62,000 nt of DNA from Glandiceps talaboti (Eukaryota; Hemichordata; Enteropneusta; Spengelidae). The first letter of the stretch is position 1. Every line of letters starts with the position of its first letter. Location of the stretch: assembly GCF_964340395.1 (NCBI RefSeq), contig NC_135555.1:120001-182000 (forward strand), written 5' to 3'. A program made the position numbers and the translations under genes. Of this stretch, positions 28,301 through 37,429 are shown piece by piece. The notes below the pieces were generated by a model that was given only the letters and a program-made list of their open reading frames with translations, did no database searches and had not been told where the DNA came from.

Positions 28301-30274
28301 CGATAATACTTTCATCAATATTTCCAACTTTCATACAATGATATGAAAACTTGAGAAGTGAGAAGTACTTGTTACCCAAACTTCCTTAAATCATCAAAAA
28401 TAGAATGTGTTTCAACCCATATTTCCATTCATCATTGAGAAAAAATAAAACCATGCTATTGCATACCATGTTTATATGCTTGTCATTTTAATTTTAAATT
28501 ATATTATGGAAAGGATTCCAAATGTTATGTACATGTAGAAGATTATTTGAAAGTATTGCATTACCTTCGTATTTGTTATTTCATAATGTTTACATATTTG
28601 GATCTTATATTTTTTCTTGTGATATTGTTCAGCTATATCTTCTCCAGGTGTATCAAGTTTTGGTCCTGTTGCTTCTAACACCACAAACACTTCAAAAGAA
28701 GGACCTCCTGCTGATATAGAGAATGGTATTAGTAGTGATGTTATGTACTCAGTGTCTGCTGTGTCTGTCTTCTCCATGGTTGTACTACTTGTACTGATTG
28801 GTGCAAAGATAGCCATAAACAAGAGGAGACAAGAGAGAGCTAGAGCGATATCATTTCTCAGTACAACTAGTGTTAACCAAGGTAAATTTTTTGTGTAGAA
28901 TTCTAAGTCTCAGTACCTGCAGTAGTATTTTATTTTAATAGCATTAGAGGGTCAAATAGAACAAGAGGTTTGACTTATTCTGATGCACATCTATAGTAAT
29001 AGCTATGCATGTGTAGCTTGTGGAGAGGAAGTAATGGTGTCAACCAAGAAATTGAATGATCATTACTTTTTTGATGCCCCCTAGGTAATAAAATTCTATT
29101 GCAGGTAACAAGAATTCTACACAGTGATAAACATATCAATATCACAGTCTAGCATTGCTTGACATATTCTGGACTTTTTAAATTTAGTTTGTGACATTGT
29201 TTTAGCTTATGTGAAGCCTTCAGACGGATGCGGCTGATTGGAAAATATATGTCTTATACTTTTGTATAATAATTAACAATACAGGCAATCGTTTTCTACC
29301 CAATCAAATGAACCTTGCATAATTAAAGTTTCATGTGATACCCATAAATTTGGGAAGGTGAATGCTCTAACTTCTATAAACTACTACACAGTTGGATATA
29401 TAATGAATGATAAACATTTCATTTAGCTGGAAAAATTGCATAAAATGAAACAGAAATGCTTTCTCCATTATTTATAGATCATTTCACTGGTGGCAATGGG
29501 TGCTCAGATATTGAGTTATCTCCTGCTGCTATCACTGTTACAATGTTAGGCAGACCAGTTTATCTGAATCGAGCTTATGAACCACCACCTCCACCATATG
29601 AACAAATAGAGATGGTACCCATGGGGTCTCTTAGTCAAGAGGGTGACATCACCAGAAGACATTCCAGTGACCCTCCACCATATCCTGGACATGAAATGCC
29701 CATAATGGCTCCAATCTACAATGCAATCCAGGGATATCCTGCATATGGCGAGGTCCAACATCAAGGGCTTGGATATGTGAATAGTACCTGGGGTAGACAG
29801 TATGGTTGCAGTTCCCTAGGTGGCCAAGAGAGTGCACGTGAGGAACATACATGTACATACAGTGGAATGAACACTGAGGGTAGTCTGCAGGCAGCTGCCT
29901 TGCCACTCCACTATCGGCATCAGTCCTATGATTCCACATCAGATGGATCTGATGGTCATGAACAGAATGAAGTATTTTATACAACTGATGAAGATAATAA
30001 TAATTCTACTGCCATTACAAATGCCGAAAATGATAACTTTACACAGAATGAGGAGCTGCAGCCAACAGAACTAAATAGTGGTAAAGATGTGAATGAAGTG
30101 GATTCATCAACTTTGGTCGCTGTGTATGCCAGGGGTGATGAGTTGGATGATGAAGAGGAAGAAGTGGAGGATAAAGAAATGATAACTCTTTGTCTAAGTG
30201 ATACAGGTGATGACCACTCTGTTGACAGCCCTGCTGTTCTGAATATCAAATCAGGGGATGATGTGCAAGTTTAA
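15962..30274 (+). CDS. Gene 1: three-CUB, LDLa, single-pass membrane protein with PPxY tail (10 coding exons)
   Basis: Coding joins: 15997-16081, 18061-18247, 18998-19188, 19502-19731, 21515-21680, 24928-25089, 25482-25676, 28113-28283, 28633-28881, 29478-30274. All junctions are GT-AG and the reading phase is kept throughout, giving 810 residues. Order: signal peptide (1-27), CUB1 (31-148), CUB2 (157-286), CUB3 (288-405, degenerate), LDLa (410-452, six cysteines), Ser/Thr stalk with two NxT/S sequons, membrane helix (about 499-520), basic stop-transfer KRR, and a tail of about 285 residues. The tail has PPPY at 583-586 and 611-614, the kind of site bound by WW domains of NEDD4-type ligases, and an acidic run near the C-terminus. 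The family resemblance is to NETO/LEV-10-type CUB-LDLa proteins, which act as auxiliary or clustering partners of ligand-gated channels. PPxY tails occur in LDLRAD3/LDLRAD4. Ligand and partner are unknown; orthology is not established. Confidence 0.85.
15980..16081 (+). other. Upstream overlapping ORF in exon 1 of gene 1
   Basis: An ATG at 15980 with G at -3 and G at +4 opens a 33-codon frame. It overlaps the signal-peptide frame and stops at TAG 16079-16081, exactly on the last base of the exon. If the mRNA includes this ATG, scanning ribosomes would meet it before the real start. Whether the transcript begins upstream of 15980 is inferred from the splice acceptor near 15961. Confidence 0.4.
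15997..16081 (+). CDS. Gene 1 coding exon 1: signal peptide
   Basis: The ATG at 15997 has a good context (A at -3, G at +4). It opens a 28-codon segment with a hydrophobic core rich in V, F, L and C, ending IPIAA, which suits signal peptidase cleavage. The donor GTAAGT starts at 16082 and the exon ends in phase 1. An earlier ATG at 15980 in another frame is described separately. Confidence 0.8.
16170..16745 (+). repeat. Family A interspersed repeat in intron 1 of gene 1
   Basis: The TTTTTTAGCACAACTCAAC start is followed by a GT-rich tract (16215-16330), the body, and two AGCAACAGCC modules. The copy ends with ACAGTTGTACTACAATGCC near 16715-16735. It is internally deleted compared with the copy at 34324-35475. 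Confidence 0.65.
16880..17720 (+). repeat. 44-bp minisatellite in intron 1 of gene 1
   Basis: About ten near-identical 44-bp units (ATACATCCTGCATTATATTG plus GGCATGCATTAATTATCTGG) run from about 16880 to 17325. About nine diverged units follow, of similar length, in which ACTAGAATCTGTTGAATG-type text replaces part of the unit. The array ends directly against a family A fragment at about 17727. Each unit carries the homeodomain-type core TTAATTA and the palindrome GCATGC. The identical units are at the 5' side, suggesting recent expansion there. Confidence 0.9.
17727..17930 (+). repeat. Family A fragment (AGCAACAGCC modules)
   Basis: Two copies of the module CCCATAGCAACAGCCAAATG with AATAAACATTCAAAAAATG between them. 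Start and end segments of the family are missing. Confidence 0.6.
18061..18247 (+). CDS. Gene 1 coding exon 2: CUB1, first half
   Basis: The acceptor TTTCTAG ends at 18060; the donor GTAAGT starts at 18248. The exon encodes residues 29-91, starting DICGTRI and including the CUB signature GYIVSPNYPN, the second cysteine (RTCKLRL), and the FVAFDLEDCDHC segment with the third cysteine. The fit to a CUB domain (C1, C2, C3 in order) is clear. Confidence 0.85.
18998..19188 (+). CDS. Gene 1 coding exon 3: CUB1, second half
   Basis: The acceptor CTTGCAG ends at 18997; the donor GTAAGT starts at 19189. The exon encodes residues 91-155 with the fourth CUB cysteine in RSYCGAVLPP, then the strand pattern RLILTFSSDDSV and GFNIEYTV that ends CUB domains. 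Confidence 0.85.
19502..19731 (+). CDS. Gene 1 coding exon 4: CUB2, first half
   Basis: The acceptor is AAAG ending at 19501 after a T-rich tract; the donor is GTAATT at 19732. The exon encodes residues 155-231 with the first cysteine (RCVQKV), the signature NFSSPNFPDQFPSN, the second cysteine (VHCIYHF), FIRLIFSDFLLED, and the third cysteine (YSCQHYVK). It ends in phase 0. Confidence 0.85.
20561..20652 (+). repeat. Left arm of a dispersed inverted repeat pair around exon 5
   Basis: About 92 bp, including CACTGTTACAGTACT, ACACCATACATGTATATCA and TGATGGTTTATTTAACC. It matches the reverse complement of 23442-23531 with only a few differences. The two arms lie in the introns on either side of exon 5. 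Confidence 0.75.
20714..21100 (+). repeat. Family A fragment in intron 4 of gene 1
   Basis: It starts with the hairpin segment TTTAGCACAACTGAACTGAG. Unlike most copies it has almost no GT tract. The body is similar to the copies at 2284 and 34324 as far as the ACTACTGGGCCGATTG segment. Confidence 0.6.
21515..21680 (+). CDS. Gene 1 coding exon 5: CUB2, second half
   Basis: The acceptor TTTTTACAG ends at 21514; the donor GTGAGT starts at 21681. The exon encodes residues 232-287 (IWDSDDMNED, the fourth cysteine in GQYCGNKRPP, then NALVMSFYATNNT and GFSLQYEF), the standard end of a CUB domain. The exon is bracketed by the inverted repeat pair at 20561-20652 and 23442-23531. Confidence 0.85.
21765..22610 (+). 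repeat. Family B interspersed repeat in intron 5 of gene 1
   Basis: It starts near TTTAGCCCCCAACGACC and contains CAAGTGCCTACACCCATATT, a perfect DR1 (TGACCTTTGACCT at 22068-22080) and several AAGGTCAAAT segments. The order is the same as in the copies at 26615 and 57560. Confidence 0.65.
23442..23531 (-). repeat. Right arm of the inverted repeat pair around exon 5
   Basis: This is the reverse-complement partner of 20561-20652, with over about 90% identity by eye across 90 bp. It could be two oppositely inserted copies of a short mobile element. Confidence 0.75.
23760..24810 (+). repeat. Family C interspersed repeat in intron 5 of gene 1
   Basis: It contains GGTAAACATCCTATGAA, TTTGCATAGTTAATG and AACAAAGTG segments. 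The 3' part includes ACTGTAGTCATTTCTCTTGC and CACAGCTAATAAACA, and the far end has GGTATAATTCTGTTAG. The same order is seen at 52980-53790 and, shorter, at 45870-46530. The copy stops about 120 bp before exon 6. Confidence 0.6.
24928..25089 (+). CDS. Gene 1 coding exon 6: CUB3 (degenerate), first half
   Basis: The acceptor CTTCTCAG ends at 24927; the donor GTAAGT starts at 25090. The exon encodes residues 287-341: ECGANIL at the first cysteine and FYDCIWTISAP at the second. The usual SPxYP signature is replaced by a VLVKRPVSVSDAEY segment. It is recognised as CUB by position, by the C-to-C spacing and by the CIWTI strand. Confidence 0.75.
25482..25676 (+). CDS. Gene 1 coding exon 7: CUB3 (degenerate), second half
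   Basis: The acceptor CATGTAG ends at 25481; the donor GTAAGT starts at 25677. The exon encodes residues 341-406, including NSLEIYSGMTSRSS, NHLYIRLQAKFFSS and LLVAVYATF. The CUB strand pattern is kept, but both cysteines of the second disulfide (C3, C4) are missing. Confidence 0.75.
26615..27340 (+). repeat. Family B interspersed repeat in intron 7 of gene 1
   Basis: It starts near TTTTTAGCCCCATGCACCC. A DR1-like pair lies at 26808-26820 (TGACCT, T, TGACCC), followed by several TTGACCTT segments. The order of blocks matches 21765-22610. Confidence 0.6.
27640..28000 (+). repeat. Family B interspersed repeat, partial copy
   Basis: It contains TATGACCTTTGACTTTGACC and a perfect DR1 at 27785-27797, followed by TTCAAGGTCAAATAG. 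It lies about 110 bp before the LDLa exon. Confidence 0.6.
28113..28283 (+). CDS. Gene 1 coding exon 8: LDLa module
   Basis: The acceptor GACTCAG ends at 28112. The donor is either GTGGTA at 28281 or GTAGAT at 28284; both keep the frame and differ by one codon. The exon encodes residues 406-463 with six cysteines in LDLa spacing (SCPDG, FKCGHNRC, LVCDG, NHCLE, DNC). The calcium cage is imperfect: the position before the fifth cysteine is His rather than Asp, and the C5-C6 loop is long and acidic (DESEYSDED). A TTTVQHTS start of the stalk follows. Confidence 0.85.
28633..28881 (+). CDS. Gene 1 coding exon 9: stalk and membrane helix
   Basis: The acceptor TTGTTCAG ends at 28632 (a second in-frame AG at 28647 would drop five codons). 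The donor GTAAAT starts at 28882. The exon encodes residues 463-546: a Ser/Asn/Thr stalk with NTT and NTS sequons, then a hydrophobic run VSAVSVFSMVVLLVLIG, then KIAINKRRQER as stop-transfer. This orients the CUB domains outside and the tail in the cytosol. Confidence 0.8.
29478..30274 (+). CDS. Gene 1 coding exon 10: cytoplasmic tail with two PPxY motifs
   Basis: The acceptor TTTATAG ends at 29477; the stop TAA is at 30272-30274. The exon encodes 265 residues without recognisable folds. It has EPPPPPYEQ and SDPPPYPG, both PPxY-type WW-domain ligands. There are many Ser/Thr/Tyr, and an acidic block DELDDEEEEVEDKE near the C-terminus. The PPxY sites suggest trafficking or turnover through NEDD4-type ubiquitin ligases; that is inference from the motif. 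Confidence 0.85.
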
Positions 30275-30414
30275 TTAAACATATTTTCAGTACTTTACAT
30301 ACATTGTATATTGTATATATTATAAGGGAAATTTTTATAAGTGTTTCAACAAGGAAATGAAATCTGAAAAAAGTCATTTCACCATTTACATCACGTGTAG
30401 CAAATTTATTACAG
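30275..30414 (+). other. Likely start of the gene 1 3' UTR
   Basis: AT-rich sequence after the stop codon. I see no convincing AATAAA before the piggyBac-like element at 30419, so the 3' UTR may run through or end beyond it. Confidence 0.35.
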
Positions 30415-30964
30415 TTAACCCTTTAAAGCCTGACACCCCATATTTAGGGTGTAATTACATAGAGTTACAGTAATTACAGAAACCAAGTCAGTAAAGCCTG
30501 ACACCCTATATTTAGGGTGTAATTACATAGAGTTACAGAAATCAAGTCATTAAAGCCTGACACCCCATATTTAGGGTGTAATTAGTACATAGAGGTACAG
30601 TAATTACAGAAACCAAGTCATTAAAGCCTGACACCCTATATATTTAGGGTGTAATTACATAGAGTTACAGAAACCAAGTCATTAAAGCCTGACACCCTAT
30701 ATCCAGGGTGTAATTACATAGAGTTACAGAAACCAAGTCAGTAAAGCCTGACACCCTATATATTCAGGGTGTAATTACATAGAGTTACAGTAATTACAGA
30801 AACCAAGCCATTAAAGCCTGACACCCCATATTTAGGGTGTAATTAGTACATAGAGTTACAGTAATTACAGAAACCAAGCCATTAAAGCCTGACACCCCAT
30901 ATTTAGGGTGTAATTAGTACATAGAGTTACAGTAATTACAGAAACCAAGTCATTAAAGGGTTAA
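30415..30964. mobile_element. piggyBac-type MITE with amplified internal repeat
   Basis: The element is bounded on both sides by TTAA (30415-30418 and 30961-30964), the target site of piggyBac-family transposases. Its ends are inverted: CCCTTTAA at the left and TTAAAGGG at the right. Inside are eight tandem units of about 58-72 bp, each with AAAGCCTGACACCC, ATATTTAGGGTGTAATTA, AGAGTTACAG and GAAACCAAGTCA. Each unit contains the inverted pair ACACCC/GGGTGT that can form a small hairpin. No transposase is present. It lies 140 bp after the stop of gene 1 and may be within its 3' UTR. Confidence 0.75.
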
Positions 30965-30974
30965 AGAAGGATGA

Positions 30975-31110
30975 TTTTATATTTAGCCTCTCAAAGGGGA
31001 GTTATTACAATGGGCCCTGTTTGTCTGTCCATAATACATCACTTCTCGGACATGCAATATTCAAGTTCAGTCAAACTTGGCACACATGGTACATGGCAAT
31101 TGCCATGTCC
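30975..31110 (+). repeat. Family B 5' fragment
   Basis: TTTAGCCTCTCAAAGGGG and TATTACAATGGGCCCTG match the start of the copies at 6335 and 21765. The rest of the family is absent. Confidence 0.5.
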
Positions 31111-32940
31111 ATTACTTTGTGCTTCCACCTTGTGACTCAAAATTTAACAAAAAGATCATTTCATTCATTAGTCACACCAGTAAAGTATTTGATGGAATTG
31201 TTTTTTTATGAAGAATTCATCATTCTTGTCTTTATCTTGAATCTCTCAGAATGTAGAACTCTAATACTAGCACATCTGGAGCACATTTGATTTGCACAAT
31301 CATGATTTTGATTAATCTGACGTTATTTCTGGCAAGGAGGTTGTAAACAAAATGCTCAGTCGTGATCACAATTATATATACTTGTAAACATTTTTTTGAA
31401 GTTTCACACATTTCCTATAAATTCAATTATTTTACACCCGGTCCGTCAAAATGATTGCAGTGATGACAAATTACCAGTGCAACAACAGTTTATTTACATC
31501 ATGTGTCTATTACATTGTCCACCATCGTCTAATCACATAAATCATGGTTCGGGGCATGATTACTGTGATTACCAATCATCACACACAAAATCATGGTTGT
31601 GATCAATAAATCGTGATTATGATTGTGCAAATTGTACATGTCCCTGTACAACCAGTGTATAAGGTTTTTATGTTGTTCATTTGCTTTTCCTTTCGAAATA
31701 TATGTTTACTTTAATATAGTACAAATGATATGAAGAGTCCTTACTGTGAATAATAGGATTTGCCTGTTGCTGTACCTTTTTTGAATTGTATGTATACATA
31801 GTTTTACCATGTATGATGGTTTTCCAATTGTCTCCTGTTGTTGTTGTTTTTTTTAAGTGTATGCTTACTCAGAAAAGCACCTGTAACACACAATTCAGAA
31901 TCTGTATGCTTTCTAGGTGTTTAAAAAATAACTTTTACCTTTACATTCTACATAGTCCTTGTAAACAAATTGGTCATTAATTAGATCCAGCAGGTCTTTA
32001 TATTAGAGGCCTTTTAGAGACAACACAATTTTAATATGTCTTTTAGATATCTCATATTTCTATATGTTTTTTCATGGTTTAAAGAAATAACTTTTACTGT
32101 ACATGGTACATGTAAACAAAGCCAACTTCATAGAACCAGGTTTTTATATTAGGTAGATATATTTATGAGCCTTTTACTGATGAATACGCTAAATGAAAAG
32201 TATGTATTTTCTCTCATTAAAGTGATTGATTTTATGGAAACTAATGAACATACCTCATTAATTATTCAAAGTACAGAAAAATAAGTACACTATTAAAAGG
32301 AATTGAAATCTTAAATTGGTTCTATTACACAATTGTTTCCATGAAATCAAGTATATTTCAGTACATAACTTGTAGTAGATTCATAGCTGTTGGTATTCTT
32401 GTTCATCATTACCTTAACAACTTGTAACAAGTGATTATATAATAGTGTAAACAACAACAAATCTTTGGGTCTACCAGAGTTTTTTACTCTTACAGGATAC
32501 CCATGATGATGTACAATCTTTAAAAGCTCTTTTGTAGTTAATTTACTCTAAATATAGCTATGGTTGGGTTAGTCTTTCAGCCATGCAAAATATGAGTGAC
32601 ATAAGGGGCCCTGTAACTAGTAGTCTATAGACAAGTACAATGTAATGACAAAACCGTACATCAGGAGTATATTCTGGCTGAACGCAGCAAAATATTTGAG
32701 AATAATATAGCCTCCTCGAATGTAACGTCAATTTGGAAAGTGAATATTTTGAGCACACTGAACCAGTGGCAGAGACACAGGTTATTGTAACATGGAAAAC
32801 CAGGATATATAATCCATATTTTCTGTTCAAAGACAATAACTTGGCTTGTGTGTGGTATAATACATTATGTTGTATGTGCTACTCTTCATCACTTAGGCTT
32901 CAAAATCAGATAAAGAGCACCACACGCAAAGTGATTCTTA
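31111..32940. other. No gene seen
   Basis: AT-rich intergenic sequence. Short open frames are present but none shows a recognisable domain or splice context. Confidence 0.4.
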
Positions 32941-32943
32941 TAG

Positions 32944-33103
32944 TCAGTAAAGTGTATGACTGGTAAATCAATGGCTGAATTAATCAGTATAGCGTATGGC
33001 TGATAAATCAATGGCTGAATTAAGCAGTATAGCGTATGGCTGATAAATCAATGGCTGAATTAAGCAGTATAGCGTATGGCTGATAAATCAATGGCTGAAT
33101 TTA
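32944..33103 (+). repeat. 40-bp tandem repeat, 4 copies
   Basis: Four consecutive 40-bp units containing CAGTATAGCGTATGGCTG and TAAATCAATGGCTGAATTAA. The last three are almost identical; the first is diverged. Confidence 0.9.
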
Positions 33104-33265
33104 ACTGTTTATTTGATTTAAAAATGGAAAATGTCAGTAGTTCTTGCTTGAGTTAGAAGAGGCTGTATGTCTGTATGTATGGTAACAGCTTGTCATTTAG
33201 TTCAAAGATATGCATAAACTTTTCTGAATCTTTCACACCAGTATACCCTTCATGGACTTAGTTCA

Positions 33266-33765
33266 ACAATATGTTACCAGTATGTGTACATACTGAGATT
33301 TTGTCCTACATATACAATTTGACAATGCGTCAGCAGTATGTTGGACATAAAATGGACCCCTCCTTACACATACTTGGCATTTTAGCAATGTGAACCACTA
33401 TGTTGCACACTGAGGATGCCTTTCTGTGTATATGTGAAAAATCAACAATGTGTTAACAATATGTTTCAGTATAAAAAGAGCCCTTCCATACAAATTCTTG
33501 GAATTTTAGGAATGTCTTACCATAATGTTGCACATACTGAAAATCTCTACTTACACATACATACATAAACAATAACATGTAACAATGTAATACAGGTATG
33601 TGTGCAAATACTGAGATTTTGCCCTGCATGCATGTACATAAAAGTGCCATAATATGTTACCAGTGTATGCACATACTGAAATTTTGTTCTTCTGCATTTT
33701 GTTTACATGAAAGTTCACCAAACTGTTACCAATATGTTGCAAATACCAAGTACCATTACACATTT
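33266..33765 (+). repeat. Diverged ~60-bp tandem repeat
   Basis: About eight diverged units built on ATGTTACCAGTATGT, ACATACTGAGATTTTG and an ACATACA segment. Unit length drifts between about 55 and 75 bp. An old, decaying array. Confidence 0.5.
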
Positions 33766-34323
33766 TAAGAGTATATGTATCATTTATAACAAACAGCTGT
33801 AATATTGAGTCAATAAAATAACATATTAAGTACTTGAACCTTACAAAATTAACATATTCTAATTTTCTCACCTTTGTTTTAGAGTTATTACTCGGCATTA
33901 TTTTATAGTTCATACATGTGTATACAGTTACTTCTTTTGATTTTAATAACCAAAACATTGAATTATATAGTGTATGTAAAATGAGTGCCAATATTTTTTA
34001 ATTTCTATTTATTAAATTGATTTGATAAATGAACATGTGGCCAAAACAATGCAATCATTTCTCTATATTAAAGTCATTTTGATCTGGGTTGTAAATACAC
34101 TATGAAATGAGTTAATACAAGTACTACAATTTTATCTAATACACAACATAATTTGATAAGCTGAAAGCTTACGTAGTGTTTTATCTTTAATGAAGATTAT
34201 GGAAAAGTAAATTAGTGACAGTAAAACAAATTATGTATAGTTTGTTAACTGAACCATGTAGTTTGTTAACTGAATTGTATCTATTTGTACCGTGTTGACC
34301 CTATTTATTTATCAAAAATGTCA

Positions 34324-35475
34324 TTTTTAGCACCACTGAACTGAGGTTCAGTAGTGCTGTAGGCATGGTGAAATGTCTGTGTGTATGTATGTATCATTGT
34401 ATGTATGTATGTATGTGTGTGTGTGTGTGTGTGCATGCATGCATATGTGTGTGTGTGTGCAGATGTGTGTAAACAACTTAAAGTCAAAAATGGCCACACC
34501 AATTGCCTTGATATTTGGCAATGACATTAATTAGGGTGTGAGGGTGTGTAGATGGAAATTTGATCAATTCGTTTTGAGTCAAAAAACATGATTTTTGGTC
34601 AATACCTTAAACTTCAAAACTAGTGGCAGATTGGCCAGACAGTTGTTGGGAATGTTCTTTAATAGAGGTGTATACATGTAGATTAAGAGTTGTTCATGAC
34701 ATGGTGATTCTATTGGTGATATGCAAATTAGGTCGAAAAATGTGACTTTTTGGTCAAAGGTCTTTAATCCCAAAACTACTTAGCAGATTGGGCTGAAATT
34801 TAATGGGGATGCATTTGGGGATGATGTATAGATGAAGAATATTAGTATGTGTTGATCTCATCAGTATTATGCAAATTAGGTGTAAAAATTGTGAATTTTG
34901 GTTAAAAACTTATCTCAAAACTACTATCAAATAGGGCCGCAATTTGGTGAGATGTTTATGAAATGTTACTATGCAGATGTTGTTCAAAATGTTTTATACA
35001 ATTGGCCCTAGCAACAGTGACCACTCCCTTAGCAACAACCAAAGGCCCGTATGTTTTGCAAAAATAACATCATCCGGAAGGCAAGTGAGTAAACATGCAA
35101 AAAATGTATGCAAATATCCCTAGCAACCATGACCATGCCCATAGCAACAGCAAATGGATATTGTAAAGATTTCAGAAATTAATAGAGAAGTGAATAAACA
35201 TTAAAAAATGTGTGCAAATATGCATAGCAACGAGACCATGCCCATAGCAACAGCCAAATGATGGCGTATATTGCAAGGATAATAAATTAATAGACGAGTG
35301 AATAAACATTCAAAAAATATATGCAAATATGCCTTGTAACAAGACCATGCCCATAGCAACAGTCAAATGATGGCACATATGGTGAAGGTAACAACAGGGC
35401 TGAATAGACAACCGGATAAACATTAACAAAAAACTGTACAGTTGTGCTACAATGCCATAGGCGCCATTTTAAAAT
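34324..35475 (+). repeat. Family A interspersed repeat, best full-length copy
   Basis: It runs from the hairpin start TTTTTAGCACCACTGAAC at about 34324, through a GTAT/GT/GCAT tract (34380-34470), the ATATGCAAATTAGG modules, and four AGCAACAGCC modules, to ACAGTTGTGCTACAATGCC near 35440-35458. Length about 1.15 kb with no coding frame. It is a good reference copy for defining the family. Confidence 0.7.
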
Positions 35476-35621
35476 GGTGTTATGGTGGCAGTATGCAAAG
35501 TCAAGGGAGTGATTTATTATGTTAAGGTGATTTATGTACAGTTCCTTTTGAAAGACAAGGCTGTATGTCACTTTGAGTTAACTAAAATCACTTAACTTAA
35601 ATTGCCATGTACATGTTTGTA

Positions 35622-35680
35622 CTGTATGTATGTATGTATGTATGTATGTATGTATGTATGTATGTATGTATGTGTGTATG
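35622..35680 (+). repeat. (TATG)n microsatellite
   Basis: About 55 bp of TATG repeats. The 35690-36120 stretch that follows holds no gene I can support. Confidence 0.9.
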
Positions 35681-36126
35681 TACAAGTGTGTTTACAGTCA
35701 TTTTGAATTTATACCATAGAGGGTTTATATTTTATGGCAAAATCCACTGGGAGTTGAAAGGGGAATTTGAAATCGTATGTTTTTCTTTTTGCTGATGGTG
35801 TTTACACATTACACAATTGCAAAGATGCAATGAAAACAAATAGTTTACTTTTGTACTTCGCTATGTTTTCTGTGTTGTATCTTACAAACATTTTGAATCA
35901 AGTAGAAGACTATGAATTACATGTAGTAATATACGAGATATTCTGAATTGCTTAAAGGTCAATTTAATCATGTATATTTTTGTAAATTGATACATCATAA
36001 CCGATTTCTATTAAACATTGTGTTTCTGATTTGTAAATAATTTTGTATACAACAGTTGCAATGAAGAGATATTAAAAAGTTGACAATAAAATAAGCATAT
36101 GAATGGATTTGTATTTATCTGCTATT

Positions 36127-36139
36127 TGTCTGTGTGTGT

Positions 36140-36190
<51 letters not shown>
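36127..36190 (+). repeat. (TG)n microsatellite
   Basis: About 60 bp of TG repeats with one TATG interruption, just before a retroelement relic. Confidence 0.9.
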
Positions 36191-36191
<1 letters not shown>

Positions 36192-36329
36192 TATAATATC
36201 AAGTTTTAGGTGATAATTGACCTTTTATTCAAACTTTGCACACTCAAAAAGGTGAATCTCAAAGGCGTACACACTTCTTGGGAGTCTAAGTCTGAAGTGG
36301 GGTGTGTTATTTGCATTTGTTTTGGGTGT

Positions 36330-36885
36330 CTTGCCCTAAAGCCGAAATTTTGTTTGGTAAATTGCCCAGCTCGCTGTTTGTTAGACACAGGTGCTGAAGT
36401 TTCTACCATTAACAGAGAGTTTCTTCAATGAATATTTGAGGAAACAAGGTACAACAACAATAATACTACTAGTTGGATGCGCATTGTTGCCGCTAATGGG
36501 CTGGAAATTCCTTATAGGTTATCTTGAACTAAATATTACTGTATTAGGTATAGAATTCGAGAACATGGGCGTACTTGTGGTGAAAGATTATCTAGATCAA
36601 ACAGTTCGTGAGCGTAAGGACCAAGTACCTGGTATTATCGGTAGTAATATATTGCGACGTATACATGATAAGAAACGTCTTTAGGCTCTGATTTCATACC
36701 TAATATAAATCAGTAAACCAGGAGGGAAAAAGTTGTCTCAGGTGTTGATGCTTTGTGAAACAACATGCCAACCCAACAAGGTTAAACCTGATGGACACAT
36801 GGGGTTCGTAAATGTGGCGAGACGAAAACCTGTAGTGTAATTCCCACGAGAACTGTTAAGAAAGTGGTTGGTAATGGACGATGGT
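36330..36885 (+). pseudogene. Decayed retroelement polyprotein fragment with retropepsin-like motif
   Basis: One frame holds the aspartic protease active-site type motif LLDTGAEVSTI (about 36380-36412). A second frame, to 36684, ends with PGIIGSNILRR, a typical retropepsin C-terminal signature (GIIG). A further piece of related frame is seen to about 36885. The coding sense shifts frame several times and stops occur, so it is a non-functional relic of an LTR-type (Ty3-like) retrotransposon. No LTRs, reverse transcriptase or integrase were found nearby. Confidence 0.6.
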
Positions 36886-37390
36886 ATATTTTTTTATTTA
36901 TTTATATCAGGGGCTCACTAAGATTGTTAGGAGCAGCACTAAGAAAAAAATTAAAATACATACACTACTAAAAAGATGAGCAAAAAACATATACAGGAAC
37001 AAACAACAAAATAAACCAAAGTGAGGTAAGAATATTGGTAAAACGAGAATAAAAATAAAAATGTATGCTTCAATTGTCAGAAAATCTAACGGCTAAACTA
37101 TTCCATATTAGCTGTAACAAAATCTTTTCTGTTTTCAATTGCTTCAATAATAAGGTATTGTGTGACAAGTTTATCTTTTTGTTTACTTATAGACTCATTG
37201 CAGTGTTTCGTATTATCTCCTACAAATAAACAGAGTAGTTCTTTCCCTTGTTTAATTAAAGATGGTACTTTAATTTTTTTAAATCATGATACTGATTGTC
37301 AGATGGCAACCCAATGAGCACGTATTCTGAGAAAAAGTTATTTTGTATGGCAGAATTTTGGAGAAAAAAATTGATAAAACACGTGATTCA
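36886..37390 (-). mobile_element. Possible antisense LINE 3' end
   Basis: Read on the minus strand, this ends in GTGAGCCCCTGATATAAATA followed by an A-rich (AAAT)n tail at 36886-36905. That looks like a non-LTR retroposon 3' end. A frame of about 95 residues without a stop lies at about 37390-37095 on the minus strand, but I do not recognise its product. The call rests mostly on the tail. Confidence 0.35.
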
Positions 37391-37429
37391 AAGTTAACTG
37401 TCATTTCTATTTCATTTAGAATGTTAAAG

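Noticed and set aside
37095-37390. Minus-strand frame of about 95 residues without stop
   Set aside because: Product not recognised, no start codon fits, and the adjacent tail suggests a retroposon 3' end; not called as a gene.
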